Source: Fibrobacterota bacterium
GTDB taxonomy: Bacteria; Fibrobacterota; Chitinivibrionia; Chitinivibrionales; FEN-1185
Length of the DNA: 64,000 bases
Assembly (NCBI GenBank): GCA_003165595.1
Contig: PLWQ01000026.1
Location: 187,128-251,127 of the forward strand
Reading direction: 5' to 3'
Position 1 is the stretch's first letter. Each line of letters begins with the position of its first letter. The translations under genes and the position numbers were made by a program. Shown one piece after another: positions 1 to 9,268 of this stretch. The notes under the pieces were generated by a model, which ran no database searches, was not told the DNA's origin, and worked only from the letters and a program-made list of their open reading frames with translations.

Positions 1-66
1 GTCATTTTGAGGCACGATTCAGAGCGCAGATTAATCGGTTAATTGCAAACCCAAAAGGGGGAGTTC

Positions 67-2850
67 ATGTTTGCAAGAAGGTTGGTGATCGCTTTTCTGC
101 TGTATGCGATGGTATCATCGTTTGCAACTTACGCGGAGACCTATGTTCCCGATCCCACGGTTAGGCTCAAAATAAACCTTGGCTCAATGCCCTGGAAGTT
201 TACAAGAGGCGATCCCATCGGCGCGTCGACCACGACCTTCAACGATGCGGCATGGAATACCGTCGGCATTCCGCACACGTGGAGTGACACCCTATCATTT
301 CTGAATCAGGCTGCCGGAGGCCCGGGGCCCGGCTACGACGCATCAACATGGTACAGATGCCATTTCACGCTCGACAACGCCTATTCGGGCAAGAAAATAT
401 TTATTGAATTCAGGGGAGCGGGAATCGGCGCTGCGGTGTACATCAACGGCACTTTTATTCCGGGCAACAGTGCCTATAACCCCACTGCCACTCACGTGAT
501 CGCGTTTATTCCGTTTATCGTTGATATCACACCCTATGCACAATTCGGGACAACCGAAAACGTTCTTGCAGTCAAAGTGAGCAGCGCGGGCGGTTTCTAC
601 AGCGACCCCGGGTTTGCCGAGAATTTCAAATACGGCATGGGTTGCAACGGGCTTTTTAGGCCCGTGTACATGTACGTATGCGACAAGGTGTACGTTCCGG
701 CCAACGTATACTCTGTTGTCAACAACTGGGGTACGTATGTGGCCGCGGTGACGGCAACCGCAGCCTCGGCCGACGTGCGCATCCTTACGCATGTGAAGAA
801 CGAGAGCGGCGCCGCGGCGGGCGTGACCCTTACAACCAAGATCGTCGATTCGGCGCACACGGTTGTCTGGACCCAGGACCAGACGCAAACGATTGCGACG
901 GACTCAGCGTATATCTTTGATCAAACCGCCACTGTTACAAATCCGAATCTCTGGTATCCTGCCAACAGCATTTACGGAAGGCCCTATCTGTACCGCGTTT
1001 ACCACATTGTCAAGGTTGGAACCAAGGCTGTCGACGTATTCGAAAGCCCCCTTGGCATCCGCGTCATTACCTGGACCGCCGACTTCCCGGTTATCAACGG
1101 TCATCCCCATTACGTCTGGGGCGGCGCTTCCCGGTACGATTATCCGGCTCTGGGCTGCGCCCAGACCGAAGAGCAGCAATGGCGTGATGCCAAACTCATG
1201 GCCGACATCGGCGGCAGCCTGTGGCGGCCGGGACATGCCACTGCCAGCGGCGAATTCACCGAGGCGTGCGACCAGTTCGGCGTTATGATCATGCAGCCCA
1301 GCGGCGACATCGAAGGTACTCTGGCAAACCCGTCGGCCTACCAGGCTGGCATCAAGAAGGAACTTCACCGGGACATGATAATCCGTGACAGGAACAATCC
1401 ATCGATCCTCGGGTGGGAAGTGAGCAACGGTCCCTTTTCCGCCACGCTTGAACAGGATATCCGGAAGAATATCGACAGCGTCTGGGATCCGGTGCACACC
1501 CGCGCCATGTCCGACAGGGGGTACTGGGCGGCGGTTCCCTCGGCCCAGGCGGGGGTGGCGAGCGTGGTCGCCTGCTCGTTTACAGGATGCGAGATTGCGT
1601 TTCACCAGCAGTACCCTGCCATTCCGTCGTGGGGCGCGGAATCGTGGAACTATGACGCCAGGGATTTCCGGTTCAACTACGACAACGAGATCACCTATGC
1701 CAGCTCCTACATTCAGAACTGGAAGAGCAGCAAGCAGGCGAAATGCTTCGGCCTTGTCCAGTGGTACATGGCCGAGACGCCGGGTGAGGACGGCATCGGG
1801 CGGTCGTTCGGAACGTCCATGATGGACTGGAACCGTATTCCCAAAATGTTGTACTGGATATACCAGGCGTGCTGGATGAATTATTCGGTAAAGCCGGTTG
1901 TCAAGCTGGCGCACCATTGGAACCGCGCCGGCGCCATAACGGAAAACGCATTTTCCAATTGCCCGAGCGTTCGGCTGCTTATCAACGGGACGTCCCAGGG
2001 AACCAAAGTGCCTTTCCCCGACTCAACGAACGACAACACGCTCCTGCCGCGTCAATGCCAGTGGAACGTGAACTGGGCTTCCGGAACGGTGCGCGCCGAA
2101 GGTTTGGACGCGGGCGGCAACGTTGTGTGCTTCGATGAGAAGAAGACCGCGGGCGCACCGGACCACGTTCAGTTGACAGTAGCGACTCCCATCGTAAAAC
2201 CGTGTTATGGGGACACCTTCAAGATTTATGCAAACGGTTCGGACGCGGCCTTTATCCTGGCCACCATTGTGGACGCGCAAGGTAATTGGTGTCCAACGTC
2301 GAGCCCCAATGTCACCTTCAGCGTGTCCGGCCCGGGCAATTACCGCGGCGGCGCGGACAACAACATCTCGGCGGGCGGCCAGTTTGCACATTCTCCGGGC
2401 GACCACGAGCTCACCGCGGAAGGCGGCATGTGCAAGATCGCGGTTCGGTCAACGTTTACAGCAGGGACAATCACGGTTACCGCCGCCTCGCCGGGCATCG
2501 CCGGCGGAACCGCATCGTTTGCCACGCTGCCGGTACCGCCCATTCCATCGGTGTCGGTGATCGGACCGGTCAAAAAACGTTCGCCCTCTGCGGCGGCAAC
2601 CGTGCAAATGGTGATGGCAGGTCGGGTGCTCAGGTACTTCCTCAACCTGCCGGCGCTGGTGTCGTTCGACGTGATTGACGCAAGCGGCAAAATCGTGAGG
2701 CATGTGGAGCGTTTCAAACAGTCGGAGGGTTGGCATCCGCTTGCGCTTGTGAGCGGGCTGTCCGGTGCAAACGGCAACGGCGTGTATCTGGTTCGCTGCG
2801 CCGTGGACGGAGGGAGCACGTTTGTAAAGCGGGCGGTAGTGCTGAGATAA
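67..2850 (+). CDS. Secreted GH2-like (beta-galactosidase fold) protein, paralogue 1 of 3
   Basis: Secreted multidomain protein (927 residues) with the glycoside hydrolase family 2 architecture. The start at 67 is preferred because it follows a GGGGGAG ribosome site and opens a signal peptide (about residues 1-23); an in-frame ATG at 43 would bury it. Order: signal peptide; jelly-roll sugar-binding domain (about 40-200, VYINGTFI); Ig-like sandwich; TIM-barrel domain (about 340-640, from VINGHPHY); further Ig-like modules; an 80-residue C-terminal beta domain ending VKRAVVLR that resembles an outer-membrane sorting tail. Where GH2 enzymes carry an Asn-Glu acid/base pair this protein reads WEVSNGP, so that glutamate is missing; WGAES may supply the nucleophile. 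The substrate is not predictable, and it may be a non-canonical enzyme or a binding protein. Confidence 0.85.
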   Translation: MFARRLVIAFLLYAMVSSFATYAETYVPDPTVRLKINLGSMPWKFTRGDPIGASTTTFNDAAWNTVGIPHTWSDTLSFLNQAAGGPGPGYDASTWYRCHFTLDNAYSGKKIFIEFRGAGIGAAVYINGTFIPGNSAYNPTATHVIAFIPFIVDITPYAQFGTTENVLAVKVSSAGGFYSDPGFAENFKYGMGCNGLFRPVYMYVCDKVYVPANVYSVVNNWGTYVAAVTATAASADVRILTHVKNESGAAAGVTLTTKIVDSAHTVVWTQDQTQTIATDSAYIFDQTATVTNPNLWYPANSIYGRPYLYRVYHIVKVGTKAVDVFESPLGIRVITWTADFPVINGHPHYVWGGASRYDYPALGCAQTEEQQWRDAKLMADIGGSLWRPGHATASGEFTEACDQFGVMIMQPSGDIEGTLANPSAYQAGIKKELHRDMIIRDRNNPSILGWEVSNGPFSATLEQDIRKNIDSVWDPVHTRAMSDRGYWAAVPSAQAGVASVVACSFTGCEIAFHQQYPAIPSWGAESWNYDARDFRFNYDNEITYASSYIQNWKSSKQAKCFGLVQWYMAETPGEDGIGRSFGTSMMDWNRIPKMLYWIYQACWMNYSVKPVVKLAHHWNRAGAITENAFSNCPSVRLLINGTSQGTKVPFPDSTNDNTLLPRQCQWNVNWASGTVRAEGLDAGGNVVCFDEKKTAGAPDHVQLTVATPIVKPCYGDTFKIYANGSDAAFILATIVDAQGNWCPTSSPNVTFSVSGPGNYRGGADNNISAGGQFAHSPGDHELTAEGGMCKIAVRSTFTAGTITVTAASPGIAGGTASFATLPVPPIPSVSVIGPVKKRSPSAAATVQMVMAGRVLRYFLNLPALVSFDVIDASGKIVRHVERFKQSEGWHPLALVSGLSGANGNGVYLVRCAVDGGSTFVKRAVVLR

Positions 2851-3092
2851 AGAGTTCTTTGTGAGGGAAGTTTCCCCCTGGCTTTAGCCCGCGCCGCGCG
2901 CGGTCTTCCGGCGCTTTCCGCCCTTCCTATTGGGCGGGCGCATGCCCTCCTGGGTAACCCCCAAGGGCGAGCGGTTGCGAGAATCAAGCAGTTGTGTGGG
3001 GGTACCCGCGGGGAGCTGTGGACAAATAATTGCTGAATTCTCTAACAGGAATGGTCTGGATTGTTCTTACAAAAATGGGGGGAGAGGTTGGT
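2851..3092. other. Spacer between GH2-like paralogues 1 and 2
   Basis: No gene seen. The middle is GC-rich with short inverted repeats (for example around GCGCCGCGCGCG at about 2891-2902). The part from about 2945 to 3020 is a diverged relative of the blocks downstream of paralogues 2 and 3 (shared words such as GGGTA-CCC and a GGCTGCGG-like stretch), suggesting that flank and gene were duplicated together. The last 20 bases carry a strong GGGGGGAGAGG ribosome site for the next gene. Confidence 0.5.
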
Positions 3093-5885
3093 ATGAAGAA
3101 CAGAATTGCGTTGGTTGCGGCGATTGTTGCCGGTATCGCGTTTTCGTTGTGCACGGCGGAAACGTATGTTCCGGACCCGAGCGTCAGGCTCAAGATCAAT
3201 TTGGGCGCCACGCCGTGGAAGTTTAATATCGGCGATCCGGTAAACGCGCAAACCGCGGCGTTCAACGATGCGGCATGGACCACCGTGGGCATCCCGTACA
3301 CATGGGCCGACATGCAGTCGTTTCTCAACATGGCCTCGGGCGGCCCGGGCAACGGCATCGGTGCCGTCGCCTGGTACCGGAAGCACTTCACGCTTGATAA
3401 TGCATACGCCAACAAGAAGATATTCGTGGAATTCGAGGGCGCGCATGTGGGCGCGCAGGTGTGGATCAACGGCACTATGATAAAAACCAACAGCGCATAC
3501 AACCCGAGCGCCACCCACGTGATCGGGTTTGAACCCTTTATCGTGGACATCACGTCCAATGCGGTGCTAGGGGGAGCGGACAATGTTCTTGCGGTCAAGG
3601 TAAGCAACGTTGAGGGCTTTTATACCTATCCACATTTTTCGGTGGAATTCAAGTACGGCATGGGTGACGGCGGTTTGTTTCGGCCCGTGTGGATGCACGT
3701 CACCAATAAGGTCTATGTTCCGGCCAACGTGTACTCGGTCGTCAACAACTGGGGTACGTATGTGGCAGCCATGACTGCCACCGACGCTTCCGCGGACGTG
3801 AAGATCCTTACGCATGTCCAGAACGCGAGCGGTGCCGCCGCAACCGTGACCCTTACCACAAAGATCGCGGAGGCCGCCTCCAATACGGTGGTTTGGAGCG
3901 GGGACCTGACCCAGGCGATAAGCGCGGACAGCAGTTTCGTTTTCGACCAGACCGCCACCGTGATCAATCCCAAGCTCTGGTATCCCGCCGCCAGCCCCTG
4001 GGGCAAACCCAACATGTACAGGGTTTACCACATAGTCAAGATTGGGGCGACAACGGTTGACGTTTTCGAGAGCCCGCTGGGAATACGGGTGATAACCTGG
4101 AACAACGACCTCCCTGTTATCAACGGCCACCCGCATTACCTGCCGGGCGGCTCCTCACGGTACGATTATCCCGCGCTTGGCTCGGCCGTTCCCGAAGAAG
4201 TGCAGTGGCGCGACGCGAAGCTAATGGCCGACTGCGGGGGCTGCCTCTGGAGGCCGGGCCATGCAACGAGCAGTTCCGAATTCGTGGCCGCATGCGACGC
4301 GTACGGCGTTATGTTGATGCAGCCAAGCGGCGACATCGAGGGAAGCTTCATGACATCGCAGATAGCGCCGTGGACTGCAAGCTATAACGCGGGGCTTAAG
4401 TACGAAACCCACAGGGATATGCTCATACGGGACAGGAACAATCCTTCAATACTTGCATGGGAAGTGAGCAACGGCCCCATTGACATCGATTTTGCAAAAG
4501 CAATCCGTTCAAAGCTGGACAGCGTATGGGACCCGGTTCACACCCGCGCCAGCTCCGATCGGGGTTACTGGCCCGACGTTCCCAATGTGCAAGCCGGCGC
4601 TACCAGCATCATTTCGTGCTCGGGCGCAGGCTGCGCCACTGCATTCCATCAACAATATCCCACTATTCCTACCTGGGGCGCCGAGGAATGGGGCGCAGGC
4701 ACGGACTTCAGGTTCGACTACGACGGCGAGCTCGCCTTCGCGAACGGATATGTGAATAACTGGCGAACCATGCAAAAGGCAAAGGTTTTCGGCTATACGC
4801 AGTGGTACATGGCCGAAACTCCGGGGGAAAACGGGGTCGGCCGGTCGTTCGGCTGCGCAATGATGGACTGGAACCGCATTCCCAAAATGCTGTATAAGAT
4901 CTTTCAGGCGATCTGGACCGATTATTCGGTACAGCCTGTTGTCAACCTTGCACACCACTGGAACCGCGGGGGCGGCGTTACGGTCAACGCATTCAGCAAC
5001 TGTCCCAGCGTGCGGCTCAGCATCAACGGCACCAGCCAGGGCGTGAAAACACCGTACCCGGATACGGTCGGAACGGCAATGATGCCCCGGCAATGTTCAT
5101 GGAATGTGAACTGGGCCGCAGGAACACTTCTGGCAGAGGGACTTGACGCGAACGGAAACGTGGTATGTTCCGATGTGAAGAAAACCGCAGGCGCGCCCGC
5201 GTGCGTCGCGCTCACCGTTTTGCCGCCGATCGTCCGGCCCGACAACGGCGACACGTTCAAAATCTATGCCAACGGTTCGGACGCGGCCCTCATTCTGGCC
5301 ACCATTGTTGACGCTCAGGGAAATTGGTGTCCCACGTCGAGCCCCAATGTCACCTTTGCCGTTTCCGGTGAGGGAAATTACCGCGGCGGCGCGGACAACA
5401 ATATCTACAACGGGACGCCTTCCCATTCGCCCGGCGATTACGAATTGGCGGCCGAAGGCGGCATGTGCAAGGTGGCAGTGCGCTCGACATTCACCCCGGG
5501 AACGGTTACCGTCACCGCCAATTCGGGCGGATTGTGCCAGGGCACCGCCAAGTTCACCACGGTTGCGATGCCGCCGATTCCGTCGGTTTCGGCGCGGGAG
5601 CCGGTGTACGGTCGAAAGGTCTTTGCCGCCGCAACGGTGGAGATGCGGATGATTGGGCACACGCTCCGGTATTTCCTCAACGTGCCCGCTATGGTGTCGT
5701 TCGACATTCTCGACGCAAGCGGCAAGATCGTGCGGCATGTTGATCGGTTCAAGCAGGTGGAGGGCTGGCATCCGCTGTCGCTTGGCGACGGGATCTCCGG
5801 CGCGAACGGCAACGGTGTTTACTTTGTGAAATGCGCGATAGAACAAGGAAGCACGTTTGTGAAGCGGGTAGTTATGCTAAGATAG
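3093..5885 (+). CDS. Secreted GH2-like protein, paralogue 2 of 3
   Basis: Second tandem paralogue (930 residues). The ATG at 3093 is chosen over upstream in-frame ATGs because it follows GGGGGGAGAGG and starts the signal peptide MKNRIALVAAIVAG, which paralogue 3 shares. Domain order is as in paralogue 1: sugar-binding jelly roll, Ig-like domain, TIM barrel, Ig-like modules, C-terminal beta tail ending FVKRVVMLR. The acid/base position again reads WEVSNGP (codons 4458-4478), with WGAEEWG as candidate nucleophile region and a WYMAETPGE strand downstream. Closest visible relative is paralogue 3: signal peptide, leader and 3' flank all match, so these two are probably the most recent duplicates. 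Confidence 0.85.
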   Translation: MKNRIALVAAIVAGIAFSLCTAETYVPDPSVRLKINLGATPWKFNIGDPVNAQTAAFNDAAWTTVGIPYTWADMQSFLNMASGGPGNGIGAVAWYRKHFTLDNAYANKKIFVEFEGAHVGAQVWINGTMIKTNSAYNPSATHVIGFEPFIVDITSNAVLGGADNVLAVKVSNVEGFYTYPHFSVEFKYGMGDGGLFRPVWMHVTNKVYVPANVYSVVNNWGTYVAAMTATDASADVKILTHVQNASGAAATVTLTTKIAEAASNTVVWSGDLTQAISADSSFVFDQTATVINPKLWYPAASPWGKPNMYRVYHIVKIGATTVDVFESPLGIRVITWNNDLPVINGHPHYLPGGSSRYDYPALGSAVPEEVQWRDAKLMADCGGCLWRPGHATSSSEFVAACDAYGVMLMQPSGDIEGSFMTSQIAPWTASYNAGLKYETHRDMLIRDRNNPSILAWEVSNGPIDIDFAKAIRSKLDSVWDPVHTRASSDRGYWPDVPNVQAGATSIISCSGAGCATAFHQQYPTIPTWGAEEWGAGTDFRFDYDGELAFANGYVNNWRTMQKAKVFGYTQWYMAETPGENGVGRSFGCAMMDWNRIPKMLYKIFQAIWTDYSVQPVVNLAHHWNRGGGVTVNAFSNCPSVRLSINGTSQGVKTPYPDTVGTAMMPRQCSWNVNWAAGTLLAEGLDANGNVVCSDVKKTAGAPACVALTVLPPIVRPDNGDTFKIYANGSDAALILATIVDAQGNWCPTSSPNVTFAVSGEGNYRGGADNNIYNGTPSHSPGDYELAAEGGMCKVAVRSTFTPGTVTVTANSGGLCQGTAKFTTVAMPPIPSVSAREPVYGRKVFAAATVEMRMIGHTLRYFLNVPAMVSFDILDASGKIVRHVDRFKQVEGWHPLSLGDGISGANGNGVYFVKCAIEQGSTFVKRVVMLR

Positions 5886-5944
5886 AAGAACATCTGTTGT
5901 GGGGGAGGTTCAGCCTGGGGTTTTGCCGCCCGGCGCGTTTTTGT

Positions 5945-5968
5945 AGGGGCACAGGATTCTGTGCCCCT
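5945..5968. repeat. Perfect 10-bp hairpin in duplicated 3' flank, copy 1
   Basis: AGGGGCACAG - GATT - CTGTGCCCCT, a perfect 10-bp stem with a 4-nt loop, preceded by a T-run on the plus strand (hence A-rich on that arm) and not followed by one. It lies in a block of roughly 180 bp (about 5900-6080) that recurs after paralogue 3. It may act as a transcription or mRNA-stability hairpin or be a REP-like element; terminator function is not evident from the plus strand because no T-run follows. Confidence 0.7.
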
Positions 5969-6160
5969 CCTTGATGTAAACGTCGGATGTCCGAACCCAT
6001 GCTCCTTCCGTGGGTAGCCCTTGAGGAAGTTGATCTTCAAGAAACAAGCGTTGGCTGCGGGGCACCCGGAAGCGTCGTGGGCTGAAGATTTATCGAATGC
6101 GAATTGTTTCCAACAGGAATATGTCCGAGCTGTTTTTAAAAACACGGGGGAGAGGTCGGT

Positions 6161-8953
6161 ATGAAAAACAGGATTGCGTTGGTTGCGGCGATAATTGCCG
6201 GTATGGCGATTTCGCTGTGCACAGCGGAAACGTATGTTCCGGACCCAAGCGTCAGGCTCAAGATTAACCTGGGCGCAACCCCGTGGAAGTTCACAAAGGG
6301 AGACCCCATAGGTGCGCAGACCACGGGCTACGCCGACGGTGGATGGCGCACCGTGGGCATTCCCTACACGTGGGACGACTCCTGTTCATTCCTCAACATG
6401 GGTGCGGGCGGGCCGGACGGGAACCTGGGCGCCACCACGTGGTATAGGAAGCACTTCACGCTCGACAACGCCTATTCGACCAAGAAGATATTCGTGGAGT
6501 TCGAGGGCGCGCATCAGGGGGCGGCGGCGTACATCAACGGCACGTTCCTCAAGGGCAACGACACGTGCAACCCGAACGCCACCCACGTGGTCGGCTTTGT
6601 CGGATTCATCGTGGACATCACCCCGTTCGTGCAGCTCGGCGGCGCCGACAACGTCCTCGCCGTCAAGGTGAGCAACACCGGCGGCGGGTTCTACCAAGAT
6701 CCGGGCTTCGCCGAGGCATACAAGTACGGCATGGGCGACGGCGGGCTGTTTCGGCCCGTGTGGATGCACGTTACCGGCAAGGTGTACGTTCCGTGCAACG
6801 TTTACTCGGTTGTCAACAATTGGGGAACCTATGTGGCGGCCGTGACGGCGACCGACGCCTCGGCGACAATCAGGGTACTCACGCATGTTCAGAACGAGAG
6901 CGGGGCCGCTCAAACGGTGACGCTCACCACCAAGATAGTCGATTCGGCAAACATTGTGGTGCAGTCGATGGACAAGACCCAGACGATACCCAAGGACAGC
7001 AGCTTCGTGTTCGACCAGACCGGCGACGTCACCGGCCCACACCTGTGGTATCCGAACAACAGCCCGTACGGCAAGCCGTATATGTACAAGGTGTATCATA
7101 TCGTGCAAATCGGCGGGGCTGTGGTGGACGTCTTCAAGAGCCCGCTGGGCATCCGCGTGATCACCTGGAACAACGATTTTCCTGTTATCAACGGCCACCC
7201 GCATTACATGTGGGGAGGCGCTTCGCGTTACGACTATCCGGCCCTGGGCACCGCGGTTCCAGAAGAAGTGCAGTGGCGCGACGCCAAGTACATGGCCGAC
7301 TGCGGCGGCAACCTGTGGAGGCCCGGTCACGCCAGCACCAGTCACCAATTCGTAGAAGCCTGCGACGCGTACGGCATCATGCTCATGCAGCCGAGCGGCG
7401 ACATCGAGGGAAACCTGCAAACCGTCTACATCAATAGCCCAACCAGCAAGGTTCCTATCAAGAAAATGCTGCACAGGGACTTGGAAGTACGAGACCGGAA
7501 CGACCCTTCGATTCTGGCCTGGGAAGTGAGCAACGGCCCGATCGACAGCACCCTCGAAAGATACCTCCGGGTCTACGTGGACAGCGTGTGGGACCCGGTT
7601 AACACGCGCGCGATGTCGGACCGGGGATACTGGCCCGCCATCCCCATGTTCAACGCCGGGATCGTGAGCACGATTTCCTGCTCCGGCGCAGGCTGCGCCA
7701 CGCCATTCCATCAACAATATCCCAAGATACCTTCCTGGGGCGCCGAGGAATGGGGCGCGGGCACGGCGTTTCGTTTCAACTATGACGGCGAGCTCGCCTT
7801 CGCCAACGGCTATCTCAACAACTGGAGAAACATGTACAAGGCGCATGTCTTCGGCTATACCCAGTGGTACATGGCGGAAACTCCGGGTGAAACCGGCATC
7901 GGCAGGTCGTTCGGCTGCGCCATGATGGACTGGAACCGCATCCCGAAAATGCTGTACAAGATCTTTCAGGCATGCTGGAACTACTACTCGGTGAAGCCGG
8001 TTGTCAACCTTGCATACCACTGGAACCGCGGCGGCGCGGTGACGGTAAATGCGTTTTCCAACTGTCCCAGCGTGCGGCTGCTCATTAACGGCACGGTCCA
8101 AGGCACCCCCCAGACCCCGTATCCGGACACGGTGGGCACCGCGATGATGCCCGGGCAATGCTCCTGGAACGTGAACTGGGCCGCAGGCACGCTCCGGGCG
8201 GAGGGGCTTGACGCAAGCGGAAACGTGGTCTGCTTTGACGAGAAGAAGAGCTCTGGAGCACCTGCCAGCGTCCAGTTGACCGTGGATCCCAGCATAGTAC
8301 GGCCCGACGACGGCACTACGTTCCAGATCACCGCCAACGGCACCGACGCGGCCACCATTCTTGCCACGATTGTCGACGCGCAGGGAAACTGGGTCCCGAC
8401 TGCGAGCAACAATGTCACGTTCAGTGTTTCGGGCCCCGGATACTACTGCGGCGGTGCGGACAACAACACCGGCGGCGGCGGAGCAAACTATCATTCGCCG
8501 TTTGACCCCGAGCTGACCGCAGAGGGCGGCATGACAAGAATAGCGGTGCGCTCCACCTTTACACCCGGGACAGTCAACGTTACCGCCACCTCCGGCGGTT
8601 TGGGCCAGGGCACCGCCTCGTTCACAACGGTCGCCGTACCGCCCATACCCTCGGTTTCCGTGAGACCTTTCATGAGCCGCGTCCTCGCGTCGCAGGCGGT
8701 CGTTACTATGGTCATGTTTGGCCACGGTGTGCTCCGGTATTTTCTCAACATACCAGCCGCGGTGTCATTCGATGTGCTTGACGGAAGCGGAAGGCTGGTG
8801 CGGCATGTCAACCATTTCAAACAAGTGGAAGGCTGGCATTCCCTGCAGCTCGCCGGCGGAACATCCGGCACCGGCGGCAACGGTGTTTACTTTGTGAAAT
8901 GCGCTGTTGAGCAGGGAAGCACGTTTGTGAAGCGGGTGGTTGTGCTAAAATAG
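6161..8953 (+). CDS. Secreted GH2-like protein, paralogue 3 of 3
   Basis: Third tandem paralogue (930 residues). Start at 6161 follows GGGGGAGAGG and opens a signal peptide nearly identical to that of paralogue 2. Same order of domains: sugar-binding jelly roll (VNGT-like AYINGTFLK), Ig-like, TIM barrel, Ig-like modules, C-terminal beta tail ending FVKRVVVLK. The acid/base position again reads WEVSNGP (codons 7520-7540); the nucleophile candidate is WGAEEWG. Conservation of the altered motif in all three copies argues that it is functional rather than decay. The long ORF on the opposite strand (6386-8725) is a GC-codon shadow. Confidence 0.85.
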   Translation: MKNRIALVAAIIAGMAISLCTAETYVPDPSVRLKINLGATPWKFTKGDPIGAQTTGYADGGWRTVGIPYTWDDSCSFLNMGAGGPDGNLGATTWYRKHFTLDNAYSTKKIFVEFEGAHQGAAAYINGTFLKGNDTCNPNATHVVGFVGFIVDITPFVQLGGADNVLAVKVSNTGGGFYQDPGFAEAYKYGMGDGGLFRPVWMHVTGKVYVPCNVYSVVNNWGTYVAAVTATDASATIRVLTHVQNESGAAQTVTLTTKIVDSANIVVQSMDKTQTIPKDSSFVFDQTGDVTGPHLWYPNNSPYGKPYMYKVYHIVQIGGAVVDVFKSPLGIRVITWNNDFPVINGHPHYMWGGASRYDYPALGTAVPEEVQWRDAKYMADCGGNLWRPGHASTSHQFVEACDAYGIMLMQPSGDIEGNLQTVYINSPTSKVPIKKMLHRDLEVRDRNDPSILAWEVSNGPIDSTLERYLRVYVDSVWDPVNTRAMSDRGYWPAIPMFNAGIVSTISCSGAGCATPFHQQYPKIPSWGAEEWGAGTAFRFNYDGELAFANGYLNNWRNMYKAHVFGYTQWYMAETPGETGIGRSFGCAMMDWNRIPKMLYKIFQACWNYYSVKPVVNLAYHWNRGGAVTVNAFSNCPSVRLLINGTVQGTPQTPYPDTVGTAMMPGQCSWNVNWAAGTLRAEGLDASGNVVCFDEKKSSGAPASVQLTVDPSIVRPDDGTTFQITANGTDAATILATIVDAQGNWVPTASNNVTFSVSGPGYYCGGADNNTGGGGANYHSPFDPELTAEGGMTRIAVRSTFTPGTVNVTATSGGLGQGTASFTTVAVPPIPSVSVRPFMSRVLASQAVVTMVMFGHGVLRYFLNIPAAVSFDVLDGSGRLVRHVNHFKQVEGWHSLQLAGGTSGTGGNGVYFVKCAVEQGSTFVKRVVVLK

Positions 8954-9268
8954 AAGAACATTGTTTGCGGGGGAGTTTGAGCCCGGGGCTTTGCCGCCCC
9001 GGCGCGTTTTTGTAGGGGCACAGGATTCTGTGCCCCTACTTGATATAATCGTCGGATGTCCGAACCCACACTCCCCTCGCGGGTAGCCCCCGAGGAAGTT
9101 GATTTTCAAGAAAGAGGCGTTGGCTGCGGGAGCATCCGGAAGCGTCGTGACAAAGAAGATGCTGAGAAATTGACAAGTGCAAGAAACTGCCGAGGCCCCA
9201 TCCTCGTCTTCCAAACACCTCGTCGTCGAACCCTGTTCTATTTTCATTGATTATGCACTGGAGGTGGT
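8954..9268. repeat. Duplicated intergenic block with hairpin, copy 2
   Basis: No gene seen. From about 8959 to 9150 the sequence matches the block after paralogue 2, including the same 24-base hairpin (9014-9037) and the following stretch around CGTCGGATGTCCGAACCCA and GTTGGCTGCGGG. After about 9155 the two copies part. The end carries the GGAGG site of the following nucleotidase. The match shows that the duplication unit was gene plus 3' flank. Confidence 0.75.

Noticed and set aside
6386..8725. 779-codon open frame on the minus strand opposite GH2-like paralogue 3
   Set aside because: It mirrors the codon structure of a clearly real gene, is His/Arg/Val-rich, has no recognisable domain and no ribosome site; a shadow of GC-rich third positions.
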